Source: Nostoc sp. CENA543
Lineage (GTDB): Bacteria > Cyanobacteriota > Cyanobacteriia > Cyanobacteriales > Nostocaceae
DNA: 64,000 nucleotides
Reading direction: 5' to 3'
Assembly: GCF_002896875.1 (NCBI RefSeq)
Contig: NZ_CP023278.1
Location: forward strand, 4,906,501-4,970,500
Positions 43,369 through 52,800 of the stretch are shown here, piece after piece (within the stretch, counting starts at the first letter, position 1; every line of letters begins with the position of its first letter). The notes beneath the pieces were generated by a model that saw only the letters and a list, made by a program, of their open reading frames with translations, ran no database searches and was not told the DNA's origin. A program made the translations under genes and the position numbers.

Positions 43369-44370
43369 TTATTCATTTTGCTGGAATGCTTGTATAGCAA
43401 GTAACATTAATAAAGCTCCTGTACCCCACTGAAATATAGGTAACTTACCCAAGGCATCAGTAATACTGGGTATAACTAAGTGACGATAATCTCCGTCAAC
43501 TCTGCTGTCTTCAGGAACTGGTTGATAAAAATTGTTGGGTGCATCTTCTGATTTGGGTTCATTACTACGTTGTAAATTAAAACCAATCGCTAATAGCAAC
43601 GAATCTACCAAGGAAGGCGAGATTTTTTGAGCTAAATCGAGTAATTTAGCGACATCTCCCACTAATAAGTCTCGAATGGGGTGTTCGGCTGCATAGAGTA
43701 TGGCATCAGCGACAATTTTGGGATCATAGTAAGGTGGTATTCCTGACGGTTTTACGCCTAGTTTGGTCAAACCATTATTCCAGAAGGGAGTGTTAATGAC
43801 GGCTGGCTTAATACTGGTGACACTGATAGGCCATTTTTCATGTATTAATTCAATCCGCATAGCTTCGAGAAAGCCTTCTACACCGTGTTTAGCTGAAGAG
43901 TAAGCACTTTGATAAGGAAGCGATCGCCTGCCTTCCATTGATGATATATGAATTAAAGCCCCTCTTCCTTCTCGTTTGAGATGGGGTAAAGCCGCCATCG
44001 CGCCATACACTTGACCCATTAAGTTAACATCAATGACGTGTTTAAATTCTTCTGGTGTGGTGTTGTCGAAGGTGGCAAATAAACCAATCGCTGGAACGTG
44101 TACCCAAGTATCGAGCCGTCCATAAACCTCTACTGCTCGATTTGCGATCGCGCTTACTTGTTCAAATACTTGCACATCAGCAACAATATGGGTTGCTTCA
44201 CCGCCAAAATTGCAGATTTCTTCCACCAATGACTTTAACTTTAACTCGCCGCGAGCCGCAACAACTACCTTTGCGCCCTGTCTGGCAAATTGCAGTGCGG
44301 CTTCTCGTCCAATACCGCTAGAAGCTCCAACTACTGCCACAACTTGCTGATTGATTGGTTTTAATTGCAT
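43369..44370 (-). CDS. Short-chain dehydrogenase/reductase with C-terminal hydrophobic tail
   Basis: 333 residues from ATG 44370, chosen because AGGAG lies 8 bases upstream; the frame extends 17 codons further through repeat-like DNA. The Rossmann motif VVGASSGIGREAAL and the catalytic set (Ser in IHISSMEG, YQSAYSSAKHG with Tyr and Lys) are intact. The last 25 residues (FQWGTGALLMLLAIQAFQQ) may anchor it in a membrane. The substrate is not known. The stress-protein gene lies 89 bases upstream on the same strand and crtO beyond it. Confidence 0.88.
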   Translation of the reverse strand: MQLKPINQQVVAVVGASSGIGREAALQFARQGAKVVVAARGELKLKSLVEEICNFGGEATHIVADVQVFEQVSAIANRAVEVYGRLDTWVHVPAIGLFATFDNTTPEEFKHVIDVNLMGQVYGAMAALPHLKREGRGALIHISSMEGRRSLPYQSAYSSAKHGVEGFLEAMRIELIHEKWPISVTSIKPAVINTPFWNNGLTKLGVKPSGIPPYYDPKIVADAILYAAEHPIRDLLVGDVAKLLDLAQKISPSLVDSLLLAIGFNLQRSNEPKSEDAPNNFYQPVPEDSRVDGDYRHLVIPSITDALGKLPIFQWGTGALLMLLAIQAFQQNE

Positions 44371-44459
44371 AGATGTTACTCCTGGAAGGGGTGATTGGGG
44401 ACGAATCAATTCAAAATTCAAAATGAAAGATTGCTGGGAATTGGGGAAGGTGGCTAAAA

Positions 44460-45023
44460 TTACGTATTTGATTGAACTGAAGTAGAATCATATACACCCC
44501 AATATTGAATGCCATGCTGGTTTAATATTGTTTGAGCGCGGTGGATTTCCGTTTCTGTACCCTCTAGGATGAGCAAATATTCATTTTGCTGGAGGCGATC
44601 GCTATAAACTCTTGCTCTCTCTTCAGGTATACCTAAATTAGTTAATGCTGTGACCAAATTTTGATTTGCGGCGGCTCCTACAGCCACCCCTGCAACACTA
44701 GCAACTAAGGCTACACCCACAGAACCAGCTGCTAATACGGCACCTAAACCTGGGAGTGCTAGACTACTCAAACCAACTAACACACTACCCCAAGTCGTGG
44801 CTGTGAGTGTATCGCCGATTGCGCTTGTCGTGTTGACATTTTGATTCCCGATGTGATTTTCTAGTTCTGCTTCGCCTACGCGCTCACCCGGCTTCACATC
44901 TTTAGCGATCGCAGAAATCTTCTCTATTGGCAAACCAGCAGCTTTCAACTCATTAATCGCTAGCTCTAATTTTTGGGAGTTAGCAAAGACACCCAATGCA
45001 AGTATAGTGTTCTTAATTACCAT
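44460..45023 (-). CDS. General stress protein 17M-like (YflT-type) protein with glycine-rich hydrophobic core
   Basis: 187 residues from ATG 45023, with AGGA 6 bases upstream; an upstream start at 45092 would overlap crtO. The N-terminal part (ILALGVFANSQKLELAINEL) is the heat-stress 17M-type domain. Residues 80-130 are Ala/Gly/Val-rich (GLGAVLAAGSVGVALVASVA), typical of membrane-inserting glycine-zipper regions. The C-terminal domain repeats the fold (LQQNEYLLILEGTETEIHRA). Role in stress inferred from family only. Confidence 0.72.
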   Translation of the reverse strand: MVIKNTILALGVFANSQKLELAINELKAAGLPIEKISAIAKDVKPGERVGEAELENHIGNQNVNTTSAIGDTLTATTWGSVLVGLSSLALPGLGAVLAAGSVGVALVASVAGVAVGAAANQNLVTALTNLGIPEERARVYSDRLQQNEYLLILEGTETEIHRAQTILNQHGIQYWGVYDSTSVQSNT

Positions 45024-45084
45024 GATTTCCTGATTGCTGTTTGAATATACGTCAAAAAACTTAGAAAAACCAATCTTTCTGGCT

Positions 45085-46776
45085 TTAATCACTACTTACG
45101 CCAAACACGGATGTCAGAGTAGCTTTCATCGAATCTCCGGCTTTCTTGATTGTCTGAGATATTGGCTTTTTAGTATCTAAAAATACTCGCGCACAGTTAC
45201 GTCCTGGCATTCCCGAAATTGCTCCACCAGGATGAGTCCCCGCACCAGTCAGATATAAATTCTCAATAGGCGTTTTATAGTTAGCTAACTCTGGCAAGGG
45301 ACGAAAACAAAGCATCTGCTCTAGAGTCATATCAATGTGATAGTAATTTCCTTTATATGACCCTAAGCGTTCTCCTAATTCCGCCGGACTTTCTACATGA
45401 CGGGCAATAATAGAATGGTTGAGATTGGGGGAATACTGGGCTAATTTTGCAATTACCTTGTCTGCAACTTGATTTTTCAGTTCATCTGTCCAACCCGTTC
45501 CTTTTAAACCTGTACCTTCCCTCCCCGTAATTTGGTAGGGTGCAAAAAACTCAATCCACAGCGTATGTTTAGCTTCAGGAGCCATTGTCGGATCAAGTGC
45601 TGTGGGCATTACTAGATACATCGAAGGGTCATCATCAGGGATTTTTCCCAAAGTAATTTCGCTGTGGGCTTGTTCTACATGATTAACAGAATCTGCAATC
45701 AACACCGAACCCATTAAATATTCATCTCGATGATTGTGGTACTCAAAACGCAACGGCTCAGATAAAGCACAATCAATTTTGAGAATAGTTTCATTATTGT
45801 TGACAATGCGGCGGTCTAGTCTTTGGCGTAAGTTTGGATCTACATCATCAGCATCCATCAATTGCAGAAATAAACGCTTGACATCAATGCTAGAAATTAC
45901 ACCTTGATTAGCACGATATTCTTTACCACCAGCAACGCGTACACCTACGGCTTTACCATTATCTATTAAAACTTTGTCTACCTTTTGGTCAGTAAAAATC
46001 TTGCCACCTTGACTTTTCACCAATCTCACCAAAGCTTCAACCAGCGCACCGCTACCGCCCCTTGGTCTAGCCATCCCTGGATTGTGACGTAATAACAACA
46101 TCATTGCCCCAAAAGACATGGCTTTTTGTGAAGGTGGGGAACTCAATTCGGCAGAGAGTCTAGCAAGGGGTGCTTTAACAAATTCTGAGTCAAAATACTC
46201 GTTGATATTATCTACAGGGCTGCTCAAAACAGTCCGAATTAAATCGAGGGTCGTATCAGTCCCACCTACAATGGAAAACAAGTCTCGTAAATTACTGAGA
46301 TTGTAGTTGCCAATAATATCAACTATTGATTTAGGAGGAGCATTAAAAAAGGGAGTAATAGCGGTGACAAAACGCTGCCAGTAATCGATATATTTAGCGT
46401 ATTGTTCAGCATCATGTTGACTATAACGGGCGATTTCTGTACAAGTAGCTGCCACAGATTTATGAGCTAAAAAATATTTGCCATCAGGATGAGGACAAAA
46501 CGCCACTGGGTCACAAACAAGATATTCTAACCCGTATTTGTGCAGTTCTAATTCTGCGATCACAGACCCTAAAAAAATAAACAAATGATTCATCGCACAG
46601 GGGTTAAATTTAAACCCTGGTGCTTCATTAGGCATAAGTTCTTCAGTTGTGCAACCCCCACCAGGAAGCGATCGCCCTTCTAGTAACAAGACGCTATAAC
46701 CTGCTTTGAGTAAGTAGCCGGCACATACTAAGCCATTGTGACCAGCACCAATAATCACTACGTCATACGCTTCCAT
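45085..46776 (-). CDS. crtO: Beta-carotene ketolase, CrtO type
   Basis: 563 residues of the CrtI-like FAD oxidoreductase family. The dinucleotide motif is VVIIGAGHNGLVCAGYLL (about 6-23). NHLFIFLGSVIAELELHKYG, SSPPSQKAMSFGAMM, ARPRGGSGALVEALVRLVKS, and GAGTHPGGAISGMPGRNCAR follow closely the Synechocystis CrtO sequence as I remember it. CrtO adds 4-keto groups to beta-carotene, giving echinenone and canthaxanthin; echinenone and its derivatives also serve in photoprotection with the orange carotenoid protein. The gene precedes a stress-protein gene in the same direction. Confidence 0.92.
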   Translation of the reverse strand: MEAYDVVIIGAGHNGLVCAGYLLKAGYSVLLLEGRSLPGGGCTTEELMPNEAPGFKFNPCAMNHLFIFLGSVIAELELHKYGLEYLVCDPVAFCPHPDGKYFLAHKSVAATCTEIARYSQHDAEQYAKYIDYWQRFVTAITPFFNAPPKSIVDIIGNYNLSNLRDLFSIVGGTDTTLDLIRTVLSSPVDNINEYFDSEFVKAPLARLSAELSSPPSQKAMSFGAMMLLLRHNPGMARPRGGSGALVEALVRLVKSQGGKIFTDQKVDKVLIDNGKAVGVRVAGGKEYRANQGVISSIDVKRLFLQLMDADDVDPNLRQRLDRRIVNNNETILKIDCALSEPLRFEYHNHRDEYLMGSVLIADSVNHVEQAHSEITLGKIPDDDPSMYLVMPTALDPTMAPEAKHTLWIEFFAPYQITGREGTGLKGTGWTDELKNQVADKVIAKLAQYSPNLNHSIIARHVESPAELGERLGSYKGNYYHIDMTLEQMLCFRPLPELANYKTPIENLYLTGAGTHPGGAISGMPGRNCARVFLDTKKPISQTIKKAGDSMKATLTSVFGVSSD

Positions 46777-47002
46777 GAGTGTACTTATACTAATTTGGGA
46801 TTGGGAATTTGCATATTAGAAATCAAACTATCTTCCCAGATGTTAGAAAATATATTAGATATCTCAATCTTTCATTGGTTATAAGTAGAATGGGGTAAAT
46901 CAATAGGGCAAAAAATAAGAATTAGGAAGAACGACAATTTTAGCTTCATAGATTTCATATCAAGCTATTTTTCTATACTGATTCCCGATTCCTGATTCCC
47001 TG

Positions 47003-49294
47003 TTAACTCATAACTTGGTTTAAAGCCAACAACAATTCGTTAATAGTGTAAGGCTTAGATAAAAACGTTGCCGCGCCGGTGTTGACTATTTCTCCCAGCT
47101 TATTTTTAGCAATTAAGCCACTGGTGGCAACAATTTTGACATCAGGGTTAATTTTTTTGAGAGTACGGATAGTAGTTAAACCATCCAGCCCTGGAAGCAT
47201 GAGATTTACTAGTACAGCACTAATTTTATCGGTATATTTAGCGTAGATGGCGATCGCCTCAATCCCATCACTAGCAACTAAAGTTTGATATTCGTGGCTT
47301 TCTAGAGATGTTTTGGTAATATCGCGGATTGCTGGTTCATCATCTACAATCAAGATTAATTCGCCCTTGCCTGTGGATGGAATCAACTCATCTGTACTAA
47401 AGATTTCTGTACTTTCTACGGCTGGCAGGTAAACTTTAAATATAGTACCACTCCCTAAAACGCTATCTACATTCACAAAACCACCGTGGCTTTTCACAAT
47501 CCCAATTACTGTCGAAAGTCCCAAACCTGTGCCTTGTCCTACGGCTTTGGTAGTAAAAAACGGTTCAAAAATGCGGTCTAAGTTTTCTTCAGAAATTCCC
47601 ACACCTGTATCTGCAACCGTCACCACTATATAAGGGCCGACGGTAGCTTCCAAGTTCATGCGCGCATAATTTTCATCAATTAGGAGATTTTCCGCCGTAA
47701 TCGTCAGAGTTCCCCCATGAGGCATGGCATCACGAGCATTGACACACAGATTCATCATCACTTGATGTAACTGGGTACTATCTCCAGAAATCATCCATAA
47801 ATCTTTCGATATATCTGTAACCACTTCAATAGATTTAGGCAATGTTTCTTTCAAAACTTTGGCAAGTTCTGCAATAATATGCCTCAATTGCAAAGTGATA
47901 CGTTTACCTTCTACACCTCTAGCAAAAGACAATACTTGTTTCACTAAATCAGCACCACGTTTAGCATTGATTTCTAAAATTTCTAATAAATGCTGCGTGC
48001 GTTCATCTACGTCGGGAAATTTTAGAGGTAATAATTGCGCTCCGGCTAAAATCGGTGTCAGAATATTATTCAAATCATGGGCAATACCACTAGCTAAAGT
48101 GCCTATACTTTCTAATCTTTGGGTACGCAATAATTGTGCTTCTAAATATTTTTTCTGGGTAATATCTGTGTCTACAGTCAGAATTGATTTTGGTTGATTA
48201 TCTTCATCACGAACTAAACTCCAGCGACTAGCAACAACAATTTCTTTGCCATTTTTAGTCACTTTGTTTAATTCTCCTTGCCATTTACCTTGAGAAATGA
48301 CTTGTAGTAGAGCCAATTCTATCTCTGGGGAAGGTTCACGAAACAATACTTCACTGGCATTTTTTCCGATTACCTCTTGCGCTTGCCAACCGTATAAATT
48401 TTCTGCACCTTTATTCCAAAAAAGTATCTGATTTTGTAAATCACGTACACAAATAGCATCGGTGCTGATGTTTATTAATGCTGCTTGCTCACGAATTTTA
48501 GCTTCTGCTAACTGACGCTCTTGTAAAGCAGTTTGTTGTTCAGTAATATCAATACTGGCACAAGTTATACCAACAATTTCTTGTGATTCATTCCGCAATG
48601 GTTCAACAGTCAAGTCATAATATCTAATACCTTTATTAGTTGTAATCGATACTTCCGCACGAGTACCTATACCTGTAGTTAAAACATGATACTTAATTGC
48701 GGTTAACCCTTGGGCATCGGCATGGGGCATGATTTCACAGTCTTGCTTGCCCAACATTGTTTGTTCTGTCCACCCAGCCCTTTGGTTATAAACCCAGGTA
48801 TAACGTAAGTCTCTATCTTGATTGAATACAAAAATGGGGGAATTTTTTAAAGCTACTCGGAATCGTTCTTCACTTTGACGCAGTGCATCTTCTATGTGTT
48901 GACGTTCTATGGCGTAACGCATAGAACGGACGAGTAAATCGCCAGTTACTTGTCCTTTGACTAAATAATCCTGCGCGCCTTCTTGCATGGCTCTTAAGGC
49001 CAAGTTTTCATCATCTATACCAGTCAGGACGATAATAGGAATGGTTTTAGCTTGGTTATAAGCTTGAATAAAAGTTTCAATGCCTTGGCTATCGGGTAAG
49101 GATAAATCTAACAATATGACATCAAACTCAGAGCCATTAACATCTCTAGTTATCAGGTGAACAACTTCTGATAATTGCTCAACTGTCTGTAAATTTACAC
49201 TAACTGTATGAACTTCTTTGATTAACTCTTGAATTAAAAAAACATCACCAGGATTGTCTTCTACTAATAAAACTTGAATATGTTTATCTGCCAT
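47003..49294 (-). CDS. Hybrid sensor histidine kinase: REC-PAS-PAS-HisKA-HATPase-REC
   Basis: 763 residues from ATG 49294 (GGAG and AAGG upstream, 4 bases after the previous stop). Order: receiver (VILLDLSLPDSQG, Asp present), two PAS domains (about 140-255 and 265-385), HisKA with His in SIGTLASGIAHDLNNI, HATPase (NLCVNARDAMPHGG, DTGVGISEENLDRIFEPFFT, GTGLGLSTV), and a second receiver (LILIVDDEPAIRDI). In the second receiver the phosphoacceptor position reads AVLVNLMLPGLDG, with Asn for Asp, so it probably cannot be phosphorylated. It is the last gene of a three-gene signalling operon. Confidence 0.92.
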   Translation of the reverse strand: MADKHIQVLLVEDNPGDVFLIQELIKEVHTVSVNLQTVEQLSEVVHLITRDVNGSEFDVILLDLSLPDSQGIETFIQAYNQAKTIPIIVLTGIDDENLALRAMQEGAQDYLVKGQVTGDLLVRSMRYAIERQHIEDALRQSEERFRVALKNSPIFVFNQDRDLRYTWVYNQRAGWTEQTMLGKQDCEIMPHADAQGLTAIKYHVLTTGIGTRAEVSITTNKGIRYYDLTVEPLRNESQEIVGITCASIDITEQQTALQERQLAEAKIREQAALINISTDAICVRDLQNQILFWNKGAENLYGWQAQEVIGKNASEVLFREPSPEIELALLQVISQGKWQGELNKVTKNGKEIVVASRWSLVRDEDNQPKSILTVDTDITQKKYLEAQLLRTQRLESIGTLASGIAHDLNNILTPILAGAQLLPLKFPDVDERTQHLLEILEINAKRGADLVKQVLSFARGVEGKRITLQLRHIIAELAKVLKETLPKSIEVVTDISKDLWMISGDSTQLHQVMMNLCVNARDAMPHGGTLTITAENLLIDENYARMNLEATVGPYIVVTVADTGVGISEENLDRIFEPFFTTKAVGQGTGLGLSTVIGIVKSHGGFVNVDSVLGSGTIFKVYLPAVESTEIFSTDELIPSTGKGELILIVDDEPAIRDITKTSLESHEYQTLVASDGIEAIAIYAKYTDKISAVLVNLMLPGLDGLTTIRTLKKINPDVKIVATSGLIAKNKLGEIVNTGAATFLSKPYTINELLLALNQVMS

Positions 49295-49298
49295 AGCC

Positions 49299-49724
49299 TT
49301 ACTCCGGTGGCAGTTTGACGATCGCAAACCAAAAGTTTTCTATAGATTGTACAATTCTAACGAATTGATCAAAATCAACTGGCTTGGCAATATAGCAGTT
49401 AGCGGCTAAGTTATACGCTCTAAGAATATCTTCTTCCGCTTGGGAAGTTGTCAGCACCACTACAGGAATGCGCTTGAAATGGTCATCGGTTTTAATCTCT
49501 GCTAAGACTTCCCGTCCATCTTTTTTCGGCAAATTCAAATCCAGTAGCACTATATCGGGATGGGGTGCATCGGCATACTTGTCTTGTTTTCGCAAAAATG
49601 CCATTGCTTCCACTCCATCTTCGACAACATTGAGATTGACGGAGATTTTGCTGTCTTCTAAAGCAATGCGTGTCAATTCCACATCCCCTGGATTGTCTTC
49701 TACTAACAAAACCTGAATTGGCAT
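49299..49724 (-). CDS. Single-domain response regulator (Rcp1-like)
   Basis: 141 residues from ATG 49724: MPIQVLLVEDNPGDVELTRI, phosphoacceptor Asp in DIVLLDLNLPKKDG, conserved Thr/Ser in PVVVLTTSQAEED and Lys in NCYIAKPVDFDQF. It is a receiver alone, of the Rcp1 type that serves phytochrome-like kinases. It starts 14 bases after the stop... of the overlapping kinase frame and lies directly downstream of the cyanobacteriochrome kinase gene, its likely partner. The stop is 4 bases before the hybrid kinase start. Confidence 0.92.
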   Translation of the reverse strand: MPIQVLLVEDNPGDVELTRIALEDSKISVNLNVVEDGVEAMAFLRKQDKYADAPHPDIVLLDLNLPKKDGREVLAEIKTDDHFKRIPVVVLTTSQAEEDILRAYNLAANCYIAKPVDFDQFVRIVQSIENFWFAIVKLPPE

Positions 49725-49737
49725 AACATTATTGGTA

Positions 49738-52365
49738 TTAATCACGATTGTTGACCTGCTCTGGAATTGTGAAGTAGAAAACTGAGCCTTCACCTGGTTG
49801 AGACTCAACCCAGATTTGACCTCCATGACGCTCAATAATTTTCTTGCAAATTGATAGCCCTATTCCAGTACCGGGATATTTACTGCGTCCATGCAGGCGT
49901 TGAAAAATCACAAAAATACGTTCTATATATTGTTTTTCTATCCCTATACCATTGTCGCGGACTGAAAATAGCCATTGGGAATGGGCATTGGGCATGGAAG
50001 AGGAATTGGTGCAGGGTGCAGGGTGCAAGGGGGAGGAAAATTTTTCCATTTCTCCCTGCCCCCTGCCCCCCTGCCTTCTTTCGTCTCCCATTCCCTCAAC
50101 TACACCAATATGAATCTCGATGGGAACTTCTCGCCGGAATTTGATGGCGTTCGCAATTAGGTTTTGGAAAACTTGGGTGAGTTGAGTGGGATCGGCGGTA
50201 ACTGTGGGTAAAGGATCATGGGTGATGATTGCACTAGATTCTTCTATGGCGATTTTGAGGTTAGTTTTGACTCGTTCTAAAATGGCGGCACAATCTACTG
50301 AGACGAAGGGTTGTCCACGGGTGGTGAGACGAGAATAGTTTAAGAGATCGTTGATCAGGGTTTGCATCCGTTGCGCTCCGTCAACGGCGTAACTGATAAA
50401 CTGTTCTGCGGTGCTGTCTAGTTGAGGTTTATAGCGGCGTTCTAGTAATTGTAAGTAACTAGTGACCATCCTTAATGGTTCTTGCAAGTCATGGGAAGCG
50501 ACGTAAGCAAAACTTTCTAATTCGGCATTGGAACGGGCTAGTTCTTGGCTTTGGCGGGTTTGTTGTTCTAGCAACTGCGCTTGGTATAAGGCTATACCTA
50601 TTTGGTTGGCTAACTGTTGTAGTAAATCCAACTCGAATTGATTCCAGTGGCGGGGTGCATGACATTGATGGGCGACTAGTAAACCCCAAATGCCTTCACG
50701 GTTGAGAATGGGGACGACAAGGTTAGCTTTTACACTAAATTGTTGTAAGAATTCTCGATGACAATCTTGAATATCTGCCTGAGTGATATCTGTAATGGCA
50801 CTGATTCTACCTTGACGATATTTTTCTACATAGCCTTGTTGAAAGCAAGGATCAACAATGCTTTTGCCTAAAATCACAGGCCATTCTGGTAACACGGCTT
50901 CTTGTTCTACTGTGCCTGAACCGTCAGGCCACAGACGAAAAATTACAACCCTGTCAGCTTGTAGGAGTTTTTGTACTTCTTGGACTGAAGTTTGGAGAAT
51001 TTCTTGAATGTGTAGGGTTTCACGAATTTTAACGGTGATTTCTGCAAATAGTTGCGATCGCAAATTTTGCTTTTGGAGTTCGGCTTCTGTTTGTTTGCGT
51101 TCTGTAATATCTGTATGGGAACCCACCATTCGCACTACATTACCAGTTTCATCCCAAAGTGCTTGTCCCCGATCCAAAATCCATTTATAGGTACCGTCTT
51201 TACACTGGACTCGATGTTCTGTAATGTAATACGGTGTTCTCCGGTCAAAATGAGCTTGAATAGCCTGCATTACCCAGTCTAAGTCATCGGGATGGACTCG
51301 CTCTGACCACTCCTCTAGATTGTTAGAGATTTCATGGTCTGCATATCCCAACATTTGTTTCCAACGTGGAGAAAAAAAGACTTGATTAGTTTTGAGATTC
51401 CAATCCCAAATCCCATCGTTGTTACCTTGTAGAGCTAGTTGCCAACGTTGTTCACTTTCTTTGAGTGCGGAGGCTGTGTGATGTTTTTCTGTAATATCTT
51501 GAAAATACACAGATAAACCGTTTTTACTAGGATAAGCATGAACGGCAAAACATTTATCTAGCGGTGGATAGAATTCCTCAAATTCGACGCTTGTTTGTTG
51601 GGCTACCGCTTTTTGATATTCTCGCTCAAAGGATGTGCCTAATGTTGCGGGAAATGTTTCCCAGATATTTTGACCTAGTAATTCATTGCGATTTTTCTGC
51701 CATAACTGGGCAGCTTGGTTATTAATGTAAGTAAATCGCCATTGTTGATCTAGGGCGAAAAACGCATCGGTGATACTTTCGAGGATATTACTAATGCGAT
51801 CGCTCACTTTTTCGGATTCTCTGCGTGCATTCTGCTCTTGATTGATCATTTGCGCGCTCATCTGTGCGACATGAGCCACATTCCGCCTAAGTTCTAGTTG
51901 AGCAATTACTAGGTGACTTAAAGCTACAAGCGCATCAATTTGTTGTTGACTCAAGGCTTTGGGTTGTTGATCAAGCACACAGAGAGTTCCTAACATCTGA
52001 CCTTGCGGACTCAGTAGGGGTACACCTGCGTAGAATCGCACGTATGGGTATGCGGTTACTACTGGGTTTTGGGCGAGGCGATCGTCAGCTAATGTATCAG
52101 GAATGACGACAACATTCTTTTGTTGTTGGCATAGATATGAAAAACCCACATTACGCGGCATTTCTGAGACATCTAAACCTAATTTTGCCTTAAACCACTG
52201 GCGATGTTCATCAATAAAATTTACCAAAGCTATAGATGTACCACAGATAAAGGCTGCTAAATGTGCCAAGTTATCATAAGCCGCCTCTGGTTCAGTATCC
52301 AGAATTTGATACTGATATAGTTCTGCCAGTCTCGCCTGTTCCTGATTAGTAAAGTGAGATGTCAT
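49738..52365 (-). CDS. Cyanobacteriochrome-type sensor histidine kinase (GAF-PAS-PAS-GAF-HisKA-HATPase), with in-frame repeat insertion
   Basis: 875 residues. A GAF domain (about 20-160) lacks bilin cysteines; PAS domains follow at about 185-295 and 300-425. The second GAF (about 440-600) has the dual-Cys pattern of DXCF cyanobacteriochromes: Asp505-Pro-Cys507-Phe and Cys535-His536 in IQDCHREFL, 28 residues apart, plus the typical YVEKYRQGRISAITDI and VKANLVVPIL. HisKA has His625 in YVASHDLQEPLRM; HATPase has NLIANAIKF, DNGIGI and GTGIGLSICKKI. Between the N box and DNGIGI about 40 residues (758-797) are coded by an intergenic-type repeat (49975-50097). The response regulator gene is immediately downstream. 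Light sensing is inferred, not shown. Confidence 0.88.
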   Translation of the reverse strand: MTSHFTNQEQARLAELYQYQILDTEPEAAYDNLAHLAAFICGTSIALVNFIDEHRQWFKAKLGLDVSEMPRNVGFSYLCQQQKNVVVIPDTLADDRLAQNPVVTAYPYVRFYAGVPLLSPQGQMLGTLCVLDQQPKALSQQQIDALVALSHLVIAQLELRRNVAHVAQMSAQMINQEQNARRESEKVSDRISNILESITDAFFALDQQWRFTYINNQAAQLWQKNRNELLGQNIWETFPATLGTSFEREYQKAVAQQTSVEFEEFYPPLDKCFAVHAYPSKNGLSVYFQDITEKHHTASALKESEQRWQLALQGNNDGIWDWNLKTNQVFFSPRWKQMLGYADHEISNNLEEWSERVHPDDLDWVMQAIQAHFDRRTPYYITEHRVQCKDGTYKWILDRGQALWDETGNVVRMVGSHTDITERKQTEAELQKQNLRSQLFAEITVKIRETLHIQEILQTSVQEVQKLLQADRVVIFRLWPDGSGTVEQEAVLPEWPVILGKSIVDPCFQQGYVEKYRQGRISAITDITQADIQDCHREFLQQFSVKANLVVPILNREGIWGLLVAHQCHAPRHWNQFELDLLQQLANQIGIALYQAQLLEQQTRQSQELARSNAELESFAYVASHDLQEPLRMVTSYLQLLERRYKPQLDSTAEQFISYAVDGAQRMQTLINDLLNYSRLTTRGQPFVSVDCAAILERVKTNLKIAIEESSAIITHDPLPTVTADPTQLTQVFQNLIANAIKFRREVPIEIHIGVVEGMGDERRQGGRGQGEMEKFSSPLHPAPCTNSSSMPNAHSQWLFSVRDNGIGIEKQYIERIFVIFQRLHGRSKYPGTGIGLSICKKIIERHGGQIWVESQPGEGSVFYFTIPEQVNNRD
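49975..50097. repeat. Inverted-arm repeat element inside the kinase gene
   Basis: Segments GGGCATTGGGCATGGAAGAG, GAATTGGTGCAGGGTGCAGG, CCCTGCCCCCTGCC and CTTCTTTCGTCTCCC occur in the same order and spacing as at 11424-11535, where the element is intergenic. Here it is read through in frame. Confidence 0.9.
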
Positions 52366-52599
52366 AGCACTTTGATTAAAAATATAGTCAGTGGTGTCAA
52401 ATTTGCAACACCATAGTTGTTATTACAACTAGTTTTCTGTTAGAAAATGCAACAAAATTTGATTTAAATATCTATTTCTAGAATAAAACGTTGCATTAAT
52501 TTTAGGATATAAAAGTTAATTTAAATAAATTAACTTTCTGATCAGTAAAACAAAAATTCCATCTGAATATTTCTCACTTCAGAATCATTCCAAACAAAC

Positions 52600-52635
52600 A
52601 ATATCCCCAACTTTTGGGGAAAAGTCGGGGATATT
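52600..52635 (-). terminator. Strong stem-loop, likely hisG terminator
   Basis: AATATCCCC pairs with GGGGATATT and ACTTTT with AAAAGT around a GGGG loop, a 15-pair stem with one mismatch. It lies about 165 bases after the hisG stop on the minus strand, followed on that strand by TGTTTGTTTGG. Confidence 0.6.
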
Positions 52636-52686
52636 TACTCCATAAATTTGCTTAATAAGTAGCTAGGCAAAAATAATTAAAGGTTT

Positions 52687-52732
52687 GTAGTAAGGACTTT
52701 AGTCCTTCTCGGAGGACTAAAGTCCTCACTAC
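52687..52732. repeat. Hairpin repeat element, copy 2
   Basis: GTAGTAAGGACTTTAGTCCT, a short middle, then AGGACTAAAGTCCTCACTAC. Same element as 3500-3544. Confidence 0.88.
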
Positions 52733-52800
52733 GAGCCTAATCGAATTTTTTTACATTACTTAATGTAGTTTGATTGATTTTCGCCCACTTACTTACTTGA

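Larger units (their letters stand above)
52366..52800. other. Intergenic region with two hairpins
   Basis: About 435 bases between the kinase operon start and the hisG stop. It holds the promoter of the kinase operon, a strong hairpin at 52600-52635 and a dispersed hairpin repeat at 52687-52732; otherwise AT-rich and without a gene. Confidence 0.65.
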
